Below, piece after piece: positions 47,866 to 56,632 of a stretch of 64,000 bases of DNA (positions within the stretch are counted from its first letter, which is position 1; the number at the start of each line of letters is the position of its first letter). This DNA is from Methylobacterium sp. J-067 (GTDB lineage Bacteria; Pseudomonadota; Alphaproteobacteria; Rhizobiales; Beijerinckiaceae). Under the pieces are notes generated by a model. The model did no database searches. It was given only the letters and a program-made list of their open reading frames with translations, and had not been told where the DNA came from. The position numbers and the translations under genes were made by a program. Location of the stretch: assembly GCF_022829465.1 (NCBI RefSeq), contig NZ_JAKSXZ010000143.1:46503-110502 (forward strand). The letters are read 5' to 3'.

Positions 47866-49917
47866 ATGTTCGTCCTGCACATCGCCCTGCAGGGCTGCCT
47901 GCGCGGCGACGATGTCGTCTACGGCCTCACCGCCGATACCGGAGGCCATATCCGGTACTTGCTCGATCTCGTCGCGGCCTCGGCGCAGGATCGCGATGTG
48001 ACGCGGATCGTGGTGGCGACCCGCCGGTTCACCGGCCCGCTCGGCGCCGCCTACGCCGTGCCCGAAGAGCGGCTCTCCGACAAGGCCACGCTCGTGCGGC
48101 TCGCGAGCGCGTCCCCGGGATACCGGGTGAAGGAAGAGATGCACGCCGAGGTCGCGTGCTTCGCGGACAACCTCGTCGCCTGGATCGCCGCGCAGGACTG
48201 CGCCCCCGATCTCATCCACGCCCATTACGCGGACGCGGCCACGGTGGCGGCCCTGGTGGAGGATCGCCTCGGCATCCCCTTCGTGTTCACCGCCCATTCC
48301 CTCGGGCAGGTGAAGGCGATGATGCTGGGCGCGTCCCCCGTGCGCCCCGATCTCGCCCGCCGCATCGCCACCGAGGAGGACGCCCTGGCGCGGGCCCACC
48401 TCGTCATCGCCTCCTCGCGGGACGAGGCGGAGGTGCAATACGCGGGCTATGATACCTACGATCCCGGCCGGGTCCGCGTGCTGCCCCCCGGCAGCGACCT
48501 CGCCCGCTTCGCGGCGGCCCGTCCGCATCCCCGCGTCGATGCCGCCATCGACCGCTTCCTGCACGACCCGGCCAAGCCCACGATCCTCGCCCTCGCACGG
48601 CCCGTCGCCCGAAAGAATCTCGCGGCGCTGGTGCGGGCCTATGGCGAGAGTGCCGCGCTCCGGGCGCGGGCCAACCTCGTGATCGTCGCCGGCACCCGCG
48701 AGGACATCGACGCCCTCGACGGCGACATGGCCGAGACGATGCGCGACCTGCTGGTCCTCATCGACCGCTACGACCTGTACGGCCGCGTCGCCTACCCCAA
48801 GACCCACCGGCCGGAGGACGTGCCGGCGATCTACGCCTATGCCCGCGACCGGGGCGGCGTGTTCGTCAACCCGGCCCTCAACGAGCCCTTCGGCCTGACC
48901 CTGCTGGAAGCCTCGGCCGCCGGCCTGCCGCTGGTCGCCACCGACAGCGGCGGGCCGAACGACATCGTCGAGACCTGCGGCAACGGGCTCTTGGTGGATC
49001 CCCGCGCCCCCGGCGCCATCGCCGCCGCCTGCCTGCGGATCCTCGGCGATCCCGCCCTCTACGCGCGCTGCGTGGCCGGCGGCGCGCGGGCTGCGGCGAC
49101 CTACGATTGGGATCGGCACGCCGCGCGCTACCATGGGCTGCTGCGGGATCTGCTGGCCCCGCGACCCGTCGCGCCGCCGACGCGGCAGCTCCTCGTCTGC
49201 GATATCGACAACACGCTGATCGGCTGCGAGGCGGCCCTCGGCATCTTCCGCCGCTGGCGCAGCCGGCAGGCCGGGCTCGCCTTCGGGGTCGCCACCGGCC
49301 GCTCCTTCCACAGCGCCATGGCGGTGCTGGAGCAGCAGGAGAGCCCCCGGCCGCAGGTGATGATCACGTCGGTCGGCTCCGAGATCTACCATCTCGACGG
49401 GAACGGCGTGACCTACACGGTGGACCTCGCTTGGCGGCAGACCATCTCCGCCGGATGGGACCGGGCGGGGGTCCACGACGCCCTGTGCGGCCTCGACGGG
49501 CTCGTCCCCCAGGGTCCGTTGGAACAGCGGGCGCTGAAGCTCAGCTATTTCGGTGACGCGGCGGTGGCCCGGCGGGTGCGGGACCTGCTGGACGAGGCGG
49601 GGCTTCCCGCCCGCGTCATCCACAGCCACGGCCGCTATCTCGACGTGCTGCCGGCCGCCGCCTCGAAGGGCACCGCCGTCGATCACGTCCGCGCGCTCTA
49701 TGCCCTGCCGGAGCACGCGGTGTTCGTGGCCGGCGATTCCGGCAACGACATCGAGATGCTGCGGGTCCGCACCCAGGCGATCATCGTGGCGAACTATTCC
49801 GACGACCTCGCGAGCAACGCCGCCCTCCAGCATTCCTACGTCGCCCGCCGGACCCATGCGCGCGGCATCATCGAAGGCGTCTCGCATTTCCGGCGGATGC
49901 TGGCGCATGTCGGCTGA
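47866..49917 (+). CDS. Sucrose-phosphate synthase fused to sucrose-phosphatase
   Basis: This 683-residue protein joins two enzymes. Residues 1-435 are a GT4 sucrose-phosphate synthase: GLTADTGGHIRYLLDLVAAS, LIHAHYADAATVAALV, FTAHSLGQVK and NPALNEPFGLTLLEASA. Residues 440-683 are a HAD-IIB phosphatase: VCDIDNTLIGCEAA (nucleophile Asp) and VFVAGDSGNDIEML (metal-binding Asp). Together they make sucrose from UDP-glucose and fructose-6-phosphate, or a related disaccharide. ATG 47866 was chosen; TTG 47863 precedes it. It leads a packed six-gene operon. Confidence 0.85.
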   Translation: MFVLHIALQGCLRGDDVVYGLTADTGGHIRYLLDLVAASAQDRDVTRIVVATRRFTGPLGAAYAVPEERLSDKATLVRLASASPGYRVKEEMHAEVACFADNLVAWIAAQDCAPDLIHAHYADAATVAALVEDRLGIPFVFTAHSLGQVKAMMLGASPVRPDLARRIATEEDALARAHLVIASSRDEAEVQYAGYDTYDPGRVRVLPPGSDLARFAAARPHPRVDAAIDRFLHDPAKPTILALARPVARKNLAALVRAYGESAALRARANLVIVAGTREDIDALDGDMAETMRDLLVLIDRYDLYGRVAYPKTHRPEDVPAIYAYARDRGGVFVNPALNEPFGLTLLEASAAGLPLVATDSGGPNDIVETCGNGLLVDPRAPGAIAAACLRILGDPALYARCVAGGARAAATYDWDRHAARYHGLLRDLLAPRPVAPPTRQLLVCDIDNTLIGCEAALGIFRRWRSRQAGLAFGVATGRSFHSAMAVLEQQESPRPQVMITSVGSEIYHLDGNGVTYTVDLAWRQTISAGWDRAGVHDALCGLDGLVPQGPLEQRALKLSYFGDAAVARRVRDLLDEAGLPARVIHSHGRYLDVLPAAASKGTAVDHVRALYALPEHAVFVAGDSGNDIEMLRVRTQAIIVANYSDDLASNAALQHSYVARRTHARGIIEGVSHFRRMLAHVG

Positions 49918-50773
49918 CGCCGCGCCGAGCGTGCTGACCCTGGTGCGGGGCCGGGCGGAGTGCCTGCGCAACCTCATGCGCGGCCTCGCGGGCCAGACCC
50001 TGCGCCAGCACGAACTCGTCATCGCCTGGATGCAGCCGGAGCCGGCGCCGGACCTGCCCGATCTGGGCTGCCCGGTCCGCCATGTGATCGTCCCCGGCGA
50101 GCGGATGCCCCTGGCGGCGGCCCGCAACCGCGCCGCCGACGCCGCGTCCGACGGCCTGCTCGTCTTCCTCGACGTCGATTGCATCCCCTCGCCGACGCTG
50201 GTCGCGGCCTATGCCGAGGCCGCCGCCACCGCGCGGGGCCTGCTGCTGGGTGAAGTCGTCTACCTGCCGCCCGGCGCGTCGGCCCACGATCCGGCGACCC
50301 TGGACCGGCTTGCGCAGGCCCATCCCGCCCGGCCGGCGCCGCCCGCCTCGGGCCTCCGGCCGGAACCCGATGCCGGCCAGCTCTGGGGGCTGTCCTTCGC
50401 GGTGGCGGCGGCGGACTGGCGCGCGGTCGGCGGCATGGACGAGGCCTATGACGGCTATGGCGGCGAGGAGACCGATTTCGCCGCGCGGCTCGCCGCGACG
50501 GGGTTGCCGACTTTCTGGGTCGGGGGCGCCCGCGCCTACCATCAGCATCACCCGGTCCACGTGCCGCCGTTGCAGCATTTCACGCCTATCCTGGCGAACG
50601 CGGCGCGCTTCCATGCCCGCCACGGGCGCTGGTGCATGACCTACTGGCTTGGCCAGTTCCGCGACGCCGGCCTCATCGCCTGGGACGAGGACGCCTCCGC
50701 AATCCGCCCGATCCGCCCTCCGACCGAGGCCGAGATCGCCGCCGCCCTGCGGCCCGACGCCCTGTTCTCCTGA
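49907..50773 (+). CDS. GT2 glycosyltransferase
   Basis: This 288-residue transferase has a GT-A fold with DVDCIPSPTLVAAY as the metal-binding DxD and AVGGMDEAYDGYGGEETDFA as the acceptor motif. The C-terminus has GARAYHQHHPVHVPPLQHF, rich in His. It overlaps the end of the sps gene by 11 bp, so it is in the same operon. It is a paralogue of the gene at 51915-52871. It may add a sugar to the product of the sps gene, or to another acceptor. Confidence 0.82.
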   Translation: MSADAAPSVLTLVRGRAECLRNLMRGLAGQTLRQHELVIAWMQPEPAPDLPDLGCPVRHVIVPGERMPLAAARNRAADAASDGLLVFLDVDCIPSPTLVAAYAEAAATARGLLLGEVVYLPPGASAHDPATLDRLAQAHPARPAPPASGLRPEPDAGQLWGLSFAVAAADWRAVGGMDEAYDGYGGEETDFAARLAATGLPTFWVGGARAYHQHHPVHVPPLQHFTPILANAARFHARHGRWCMTYWLGQFRDAGLIAWDEDASAIRPIRPPTEAEIAAALRPDALFS

Positions 50774-50784
50774 CCGCGAGCCCC

Positions 50785-51918
50785 ATGACCAAGCCCATCG
50801 CCTTCTTCGTCCACCACCAGGGACGGGGCCACGCCAACCGCACCAGGGCGGTGGTGAGCGAGTTCGCCCGCGAGCGCCCGGTCTCGGTGCTGACGGCGGA
50901 TCCGAGCCTGTTCGACGGCTTTTCCCGCGACATCGAGATCGTGCCGTTGCCGAACATGATCGGAGCCGCCGTGCCGACCCCACGGCTCTATGCCGAGCCG
51001 ACGCCGCAGGTGATGCATTGCGTGCCGCTGGGCCTCACCCCCATGCGCCGGACCATGCGGACCATCCTCGACCATCTCGACGACCGGGGCGTCGGGCTGT
51101 TCGTGGTCGATGTCTCGGCGGAGATCGCGCTCCTGTCCCGCATCGCCAGCGTGCCCGCCGTGCAGATCCGCATGCATGGCGACCGCTCCGATATCGGCCA
51201 TGTCGGCGCCTACGAGGCCTGCGTCGGGATGCTGGCCCCCTTTGACGAGCGCCTGGAGCAGGACGATTACCCGGCGGGCCTGCGCGCCAAGACCTTCTAC
51301 AGCGGCGGCCTGTGCACCAGCGTCGACCGCGTGCCGGAGCGCGCCGAGGCGCGGGCGCGGCTCGGCCTCGATCCCGCGCGGGAGATCGTCGTGGCCGTGA
51401 CCGGCGGCGGGGGCAGCGGCACGCCCTACGCGCCGCTGACGGTCGCGGCCCGCGCCGCGCCGGACGCCCTCTGGCTCACCCTCGGCCCGACCCATCGCGA
51501 GGGCCACGAGACAGACTTCGCCAACCTGCGCGAGCTCGGCTGGGTGCCCTCCGTCACGGATTACCTCGCGGCGGCCGACATCGTGATCGCCTCGGCCGGC
51601 GACAACACGGTGCACGAGGTCGCCCGCGTCGGCGGGCGCCTCGTCGTGATGCCCGAATGGCGCTACTTCGCCGAGCAGACCCGCAAGGCCGAGGCGCTGG
51701 TCCGTCTCGGGGCCGCCGTGCAGGCCCCCGTCTGGCCGGGCGACCTCCAGGGCTGGCGCGATCTCCTCGACCGCGCTCGGGGCCTCGACGGCACCGCCCT
51801 GCGCAGCCTCTACGCGCCGGACGCGGCGGCGCACGCCGCCTCCTGGCTCGAAGGCCTCACCGACGCCCTCTGGGACGGGGCCGAGGCGGCCCCGCTCCAC
51901 TCCGTCGCGGCCGAATGA
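50785..51918 (+). CDS. GT28/MurG-like glycosyltransferase
   Basis: This 377-residue protein starts TKPIAFFVHHQGRGHANRTR, typical of GT-B enzymes that act on lipid-linked or polyprenyl acceptors. The middle has VVAVTGGGGSGTPYAPL and the donor-side SAGDNTVHEVARVGGRLVV. It lies 11 bp after the GT2 gene and overlaps the next by 4 bp. No signal peptide is present. Function in the operon is unknown. Confidence 0.78.
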   Translation: MTKPIAFFVHHQGRGHANRTRAVVSEFARERPVSVLTADPSLFDGFSRDIEIVPLPNMIGAAVPTPRLYAEPTPQVMHCVPLGLTPMRRTMRTILDHLDDRGVGLFVVDVSAEIALLSRIASVPAVQIRMHGDRSDIGHVGAYEACVGMLAPFDERLEQDDYPAGLRAKTFYSGGLCTSVDRVPERAEARARLGLDPAREIVVAVTGGGGSGTPYAPLTVAARAAPDALWLTLGPTHREGHETDFANLRELGWVPSVTDYLAAADIVIASAGDNTVHEVARVGGRLVVMPEWRYFAEQTRKAEALVRLGAAVQAPVWPGDLQGWRDLLDRARGLDGTALRSLYAPDAAAHAASWLEGLTDALWDGAEAAPLHSVAAE

Positions 51919-52871
51919 CCGCCCCCTGCCCGCCCCCATCGGAGCCCGAGGCCCGCATGTCCACCGTTTCCGTCGTGACCCTTGCCAAGGGCCGGCCGGC
52001 GCACCTGCGCAACGTGCTGCTCGGCCTCGAACGCCAGAGCCAGCCCCCCGTCGAGTTCATCGTCGCGGTGATGCAGGACGCGCCCTACGACCTGCCGGAG
52101 ACGCGCTTCCCCGTACGCCAGATCCTTGTGCCGGGGCGGGAACTCCCCCTGGCGGCGGCGCGCAACCAGGGCGTGGCGGCGGCGAGCGGGGACATTGTCG
52201 CCTTCCTCGACGTCGATTGCATCCCCGCGCCGGACTTCGTCACCGACTACGCGCGGGCCCTCGATGAGCTCGACGGCCTCATGATGGGCGAGGTGCTGCA
52301 CCTGCCCGAGCGCGCGACGGCCGGCGCCTGGGATTACCCCGATCTCGACGGGGTCGCCGAGCGGCATTCCGACCGGCGCGGCCCCCCGGCCTCCGGCATC
52401 GAGATCTGCCGGGATTACCGCTGCTTCTGGTCGCTGAATTTCGCGATCCGCCGCACCACCTTCGCGGCCACCGGCGGCTTCGACGAGCGCTATGTCGGCT
52501 ATGGCGGCGAGGACACCGATTTCGGCAAGATCCTCGACACGCAGGGCATCCCCATCGCCTGGACGAAGGGCGCGCGGGCCTATCACCAGTACCACCCCCA
52601 CCACATGCCGCCGGTCCACCATCTCGACAGCGTGGTCCGCAACGCCGAGTTGTTCGAGGCCAAGTGGGGCTACCGCACCATGGGCCACTGGCTCTACGCG
52701 TTCCGCGTGATGGGCCTGATCGACGACACGCCCGACCGGCCGATCACGATCCTGCGCCGCCCCGACGCCGCCGACCTCGCCCTCACGGGCCAGCAGAGCG
52801 ACCAGCCCTATACGAACTCCGCCTCGGTCATCCGGGCCATCGAGGCGCGGGAGGCCGCCCTGACGGCATGA
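51915..52871 (+). CDS. GT2 glycosyltransferase
   Basis: This 318-residue GT-A enzyme has LDVDCIPAPDFVTDYARALD as metal-binding motif, ATGGFDERYVGYGGEDTDFG as acceptor loop and ARAYHQYHPHHMPPVHHLD near residue 220. It is clearly a paralogue of the gene at 49907-50773. ATG 51915 overlaps the previous stop (ATGA); ATG 51957 is another choice. The next gene also overlaps by 4 bp, which shows coupling. Confidence 0.82.
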   Translation: MTAPCPPPSEPEARMSTVSVVTLAKGRPAHLRNVLLGLERQSQPPVEFIVAVMQDAPYDLPETRFPVRQILVPGRELPLAAARNQGVAAASGDIVAFLDVDCIPAPDFVTDYARALDELDGLMMGEVLHLPERATAGAWDYPDLDGVAERHSDRRGPPASGIEICRDYRCFWSLNFAIRRTTFAATGGFDERYVGYGGEDTDFGKILDTQGIPIAWTKGARAYHQYHPHHMPPVHHLDSVVRNAELFEAKWGYRTMGHWLYAFRVMGLIDDTPDRPITILRRPDAADLALTGQQSDQPYTNSASVIRAIEAREAALTA

Positions 52872-53932
52872 GGATCGCGCTCCTCGCTCATCTCCGCCAC
52901 CCGATCGCCCCGCCCTTCGCGGGGGGGCTCGAATCCTATACTTGGCACCTCGCCGAGGGCTTGAGCACGCGCGGCCACGACGTAGTGCTGTTCGCCTCCG
53001 GCGACAGCGACCCGCGCTTCGCCCGCGATCCGGTGATCCCGGTCCATCAGGAGGCTCGCTTTCCCGGTCTCGAACACCGGGGCGACGCGGGCCTTAGGGC
53101 GCATCTCGACGGGGGATACGCCGCCGCCTGCGACGGGATCGCGGCGGGCGGGTTCGACGTCCTGCACAACAACAGCCTGAGCCGCCTGCCGCTGGAGCCC
53201 CGGCGTCTCGCGGCGACGCCGACCGTCACCTCGCTGCACGTGCCGCCCTACGACGCGTTGCGCTGGTTCGTTCACGCGAGCGCCGTGCCGGGGCACCGCA
53301 TCACCGCGACCTCGGCCGCGCTGCTGCGGGATTGGTGGCCGGAAGGCCCGCCGCCGGGTGCCTCTGTGCTCCACAACGGCATCGATCCGGCCGCCTGGCC
53401 CTTCGTCGCGCAAGGCGACGGCAGTGCCGTCTGGTGCGCGCGGCTCGCGGCGGTGAAGGGGGCGCATCACGCCATCGCGGCGGCGCGACGCGCGGGCCTC
53501 GCCCTCACCCTGTTCGGCCCCATCGAGGAGCCGGATTACTGGGCGGAGCGAATCGCGCCGTCACTCGGCGGGGCGATCCGCTACGGCGGCCATCTCGCCG
53601 GCCCGGATCTCGCGGCGGAGATCGGCCGCGCGTCGGTGTTCCTGTTCACCCCCTGCTGGGACGAGCCGTTCGGCCTCGCCGCCGTCGAGGCGATGGCCTG
53701 CGGCCTGCCGGTGGCGGGCTTCGCCAGGGGCGCCGCCGCCGAAGTCGTCGGCGAGGCGGGCCGCCTCGTCCGCTGCGGCGATGACGACGCGCTGGCCGCG
53801 TCCCTCGGCGAGGCTCTGGCGATCCCCCGGACAGTCCCGCGCGCGCGGGTCCTGCGCCTCTTCACCCGCGACCTGTGGCTCGACCGCTGCGAGGCGCTCT
53901 ATGCCCAACACCTGATCCCAAGCGAGACATGA
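52868..53932 (+). CDS. GT4 glycosyltransferase
   Basis: This 354-residue GT-B enzyme starts MRIALLAHLRHPIAPPFAGG, has SLHVPPYDALRWFVHASAVP in the acceptor half and CWDEPFGLAAVEAMACGLP (E-x7-E) in the donor half. It overlaps both neighbours by 4 bp (ATGA). It may act on the same acceptor as the GT2 paralogues. Confidence 0.82.
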   Translation: MRIALLAHLRHPIAPPFAGGLESYTWHLAEGLSTRGHDVVLFASGDSDPRFARDPVIPVHQEARFPGLEHRGDAGLRAHLDGGYAAACDGIAAGGFDVLHNNSLSRLPLEPRRLAATPTVTSLHVPPYDALRWFVHASAVPGHRITATSAALLRDWWPEGPPPGASVLHNGIDPAAWPFVAQGDGSAVWCARLAAVKGAHHAIAAARRAGLALTLFGPIEEPDYWAERIAPSLGGAIRYGGHLAGPDLAAEIGRASVFLFTPCWDEPFGLAAVEAMACGLPVAGFARGAAAEVVGEAGRLVRCGDDDALAASLGEALAIPRTVPRARVLRLFTRDLWLDRCEALYAQHLIPSET

Positions 53933-54597
53933 CCCGACAGGACCTCATCGCCGCCCTCTGGCACGGACGCGACCCGTTCGCCGATCCCCCGGCGGATCTC
54001 CGCCCCCTCGACCTGCAGGGCTGGCGCAGCGTGCACCCCTATCTCGCGGAAGCCGTGAGCGAGTTCCGCCCTCAAGTCGTCGTCGAGATCGGCACGTGGA
54101 AGGGGGCGAGCGCTCTCTACCTCGCCCGCACCATGGCCGAGCAGGGCGTCGAGGGGACGGTCATCGCCGTCGATACGTGGCTCGGCGCCGTCGATCACTG
54201 GGCCGATGTATCCCTCTTCGCGGAACTCGCCACCGAGCACGGCTTCCCCAGCCTCTACCGCACCTTCCTCGCCAACGTGGTGCGCGAGGGCATGACCGGG
54301 CGCGTGCTACCGCTGCCGCTCGATTCCGTGAACGCCGCCGAACTCCTGCGGCTGCGCGGCGTCGCCGCCGACGTGATCCACCTCGATGCCGGCCACGAGG
54401 AGGCCTCCGTCGTGGCGGATCTGCGCGCGTGGTGGCCAATCCTGCGGCCGGGCGGCCTGCTCATCGCCGACGATTACGACCGCCTCGGCGGCCGCTTCCC
54501 CGGCGTGACCCGGGCCGTCGATGCCTTCTGCGCCGAGCAGGGCGTCGAGGGGCCGTGGTCGCAGCGGGGCAAGTGCAAGTTCGTCAAGCCGGCTTAG
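53929..54597 (+). CDS. SAM-dependent methyltransferase at the end of the GT operon
   Basis: This 222-residue class I methyltransferase has VVVEIGTWKGASALYLA (motif I) and IHLDAGHEEASVVADLRAWW with the motif LRPGGLLIADDY. This pattern is found in enzymes that methylate sugars or in cephalosporin-hydroxylase-like proteins. As last gene of the operon it may cap or decorate the glycan. The last 14 bp overlap the convergent GNAT gene. Confidence 0.75.
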   Translation: MTRQDLIAALWHGRDPFADPPADLRPLDLQGWRSVHPYLAEAVSEFRPQVVVEIGTWKGASALYLARTMAEQGVEGTVIAVDTWLGAVDHWADVSLFAELATEHGFPSLYRTFLANVVREGMTGRVLPLPLDSVNAAELLRLRGVAADVIHLDAGHEEASVVADLRAWWPILRPGGLLIADDYDRLGGRFPGVTRAVDAFCAEQGVEGPWSQRGKCKFVKPA

Positions 54598-55774
54598 GCT
54601 CGGAGCCGACCGGCGCCTCGGCGGCGGGGACCTCGCCGGCTTCGACGGGGACATCCCCGAAGACGAGGCCGCCGAGGGCCCGCGCCTGAGCCCACCGATG
54701 CCGCGCCGCCTCGACCAGGGCGCCGCGGCGCGAGACCGGGACGCGGTAGCAGAGGACGTCGTGGCAGATTCCCCGGCTCCAGAACCTCTTGTTGTTCTCC
54801 AGGCCGCGCCCGAATTCGACCGCCAGCCCGCGCTCCATCGCCCAGCGCACGCAATACTCGTTCAACAGCAAGCCGGGCGAGTATTGCCCCCAGGCGGGAT
54901 CGAAGGCCGCGATGATCCAGTCCACGTGGCGGGTGCCGACGCTGGCGAGGAGCGCGGCGATCACCGCGCCGTTCACCGACAGGGTGTAGACGACGCAATC
55001 CTTCGCGCCGGGATCGCCGGCCAGCTCACGCAGGAAGCGGTCGTATTCCGGCGCCGTCAGCCAGGGGCCGTCCTTGCCGGTCTTGCGGGCCCAATGGCGC
55101 TTCTGTTCGAGGAGCCAGCCCGCGAGGGCGGAGCGCCGCTGCGGATCGGACGCCGCCTCGAACGTCACCTCACCGGTCTTGGCGAGACCCCTATGCTTCT
55201 TGTTCTGCATCTTGCGCGTGTAGGCGCTGAGGGATGCATAGTATTCGGCCCAGCCGGTGCCCTCGTCCCAGCGCAGGTAGGGGGCGACATCCGGGTTCGC
55301 CCCGGCCTGCCCGCGCCTGTCGGCGGATTCCGTCATGACGTGGTGGAGGGGCGAGCCGAGGGTGATGTAGTCGAGCCAGACGATGTCGGCCTGCCCGGTC
55401 TGCCGCAGGAAGTCCCAGGCGGCCTGGGTGCGCGCCTCGCGCTCCGGCCCCGGCTCGGTGAGCACGGCGGTGAGTTCGGCGGCCTGCGGGCCCAATTGGG
55501 AGGCGAGGTTCCACAACCCGTGCCGCCGCCGGATCACCAGCGGCCAGAGGAAGACGAGCCGGCCGTCCTGCCAGCCGGTGAGGGCGCAGAGCCGGCGGGG
55601 AGACGGGTCCTTGTCATTGTGCCACGCATGGAAGCAGGCCCGCTCCGTCTGCACGTGGGCGCCGTCCGCCACGCGCCACAGGGCATCCCAGTCCGGCTTG
55701 AGGCGCCAGAGTTCGGCCGGGTCCGTGACGGCCCGCCAGACGAGAGATGCCCCTCCGACCTTCGGCCCCATCAT
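54584..55774 (-). CDS. GNAT-family protein of the CelD/BcsL type
   Basis: This 396-residue protein belongs to the group of long acyltransferase-like proteins (Acetyltransf_6, also called CelD/BcsL), seen by SLSAYTRKMQNKKHRGLAK and the C-terminal AAFDPAWGQYSPGLLLNEYC. These often sit in polysaccharide clusters and may transfer acyl groups to sugars. ATG 55774 was chosen; an upstream start at 55807 exists. It converges on the glycosyltransferase operon. Confidence 0.78.
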   Translation of the reverse strand: MMGPKVGGASLVWRAVTDPAELWRLKPDWDALWRVADGAHVQTERACFHAWHNDKDPSPRRLCALTGWQDGRLVFLWPLVIRRRHGLWNLASQLGPQAAELTAVLTEPGPEREARTQAAWDFLRQTGQADIVWLDYITLGSPLHHVMTESADRRGQAGANPDVAPYLRWDEGTGWAEYYASLSAYTRKMQNKKHRGLAKTGEVTFEAASDPQRRSALAGWLLEQKRHWARKTGKDGPWLTAPEYDRFLRELAGDPGAKDCVVYTLSVNGAVIAALLASVGTRHVDWIIAAFDPAWGQYSPGLLLNEYCVRWAMERGLAVEFGRGLENNKRFWSRGICHDVLCYRVPVSRRGALVEAARHRWAQARALGGLVFGDVPVEAGEVPAAEAPVGSEPKPA

Positions 55775-55898
55775 GGTTAAGTTTCCGCAAGTGCTAGACG
55801 AGTACAATACTGTCTACATTACGGCCAGCAGGCGTTTACAAGTTGTTGCCTTCGCGCCTCGGAAAAGATCGGGACATCAAATATCTTGGGATGACGGC

Positions 55899-56618
55899 CT
55901 AGCCGAGCAGCGTACTGAGCGCCGGAGCGAGATGGACGGTCTCCATGGTGACGGGGGCCGGGCGGGCGTAGGGCGCGCGCGCCACCGCGAGGCAGGCCCG
56001 CACGCCCGCCTCCACCGAGCACAGGACCGGCACCGGCACCTGCGGCTGCAGCCGGGACGCCAAGCCGGCCAGGGCCGCGCCGCCGAGGATGACCGCCTCG
56101 GCGCCATCCTTCTCCGCGCAGTCGCGGCAGGCCGCCGCGAGGGCCGCCAGGGCCCCGTCCGGGTCCCTCGCGATCTCCCCGCCGGTGCGCTCCACCGTGC
56201 GGATGCCGGCGAGGCCGTCGCCGAGCCCGAACCCGGCGACGATCTCCTCCAGCATCGGCTTCCACAGGGCACCGCCCGTGACGATGCCGTAGCGGCCCGC
56301 GCCGTGCCGCGCTTCGAGGCAGGAGGCTTCGAGCATCCCCACCACCGGCACCGGCGAGATCTCGCGCAGGGCGAGGAGGCCGGGATCGCCGAAGCAGGCG
56401 ATGAAGACCGCATCGCACCCCGCCGCATGCTCCGCGAAGGCGTCGAGGGCCGCGTGTCCGGCGATGGCCAGGGCCGCGCGGCTCGCGATATAGGCGGCGC
56501 CGAAGCGGGCCGTCACCGGCACGAAGGTCGCCGCGTCGCCCGCCACCGCCGCGACCCGGTCGGCCACCAGGGTGGTGACCGAGACGCTGGTGTTCGGGTT
56601 GAGCAGGAGGATCCGCAT
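55899..56618 (-). CDS. Hydantoin/Asp-Glu racemase family protein
   Basis: This 239-residue protein has the family start MRILLLNPNTSVSVTT, the first catalytic Cys in DAVFIACFGDPGLLALRE and the C-terminal block ILGGAALAGLASRL. In hydantoin and allantoin racemases that block normally holds the second Cys (LGCAGM); here glycine stands in its place, so a normal two-base racemase is doubtful and another reaction is possible. It ends the group with the NCS1 transporter (14 bp apart), so a hydantoin- or allantoin-like substrate is likely. Confidence 0.82.
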   Translation of the reverse strand: MRILLLNPNTSVSVTTLVADRVAAVAGDAATFVPVTARFGAAYIASRAALAIAGHAALDAFAEHAAGCDAVFIACFGDPGLLALREISPVPVVGMLEASCLEARHGAGRYGIVTGGALWKPMLEEIVAGFGLGDGLAGIRTVERTGGEIARDPDGALAALAAACRDCAEKDGAEAVILGGAALAGLASRLQPQVPVPVLCSVEAGVRACLAVARAPYARPAPVTMETVHLAPALSTLLG

Positions 56619-56632
56619 CGGGGTCTCGTCTC

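Noticed and set aside
46771..50184. An open frame of 1137 residues on the minus strand
   Set aside because: Only its last 346 residues (from GTG 47811) are a glycosyltransferase; the rest is antisense to the sucrose-phosphate synthase gene and has the skewed composition of GC-rich shadow frames.
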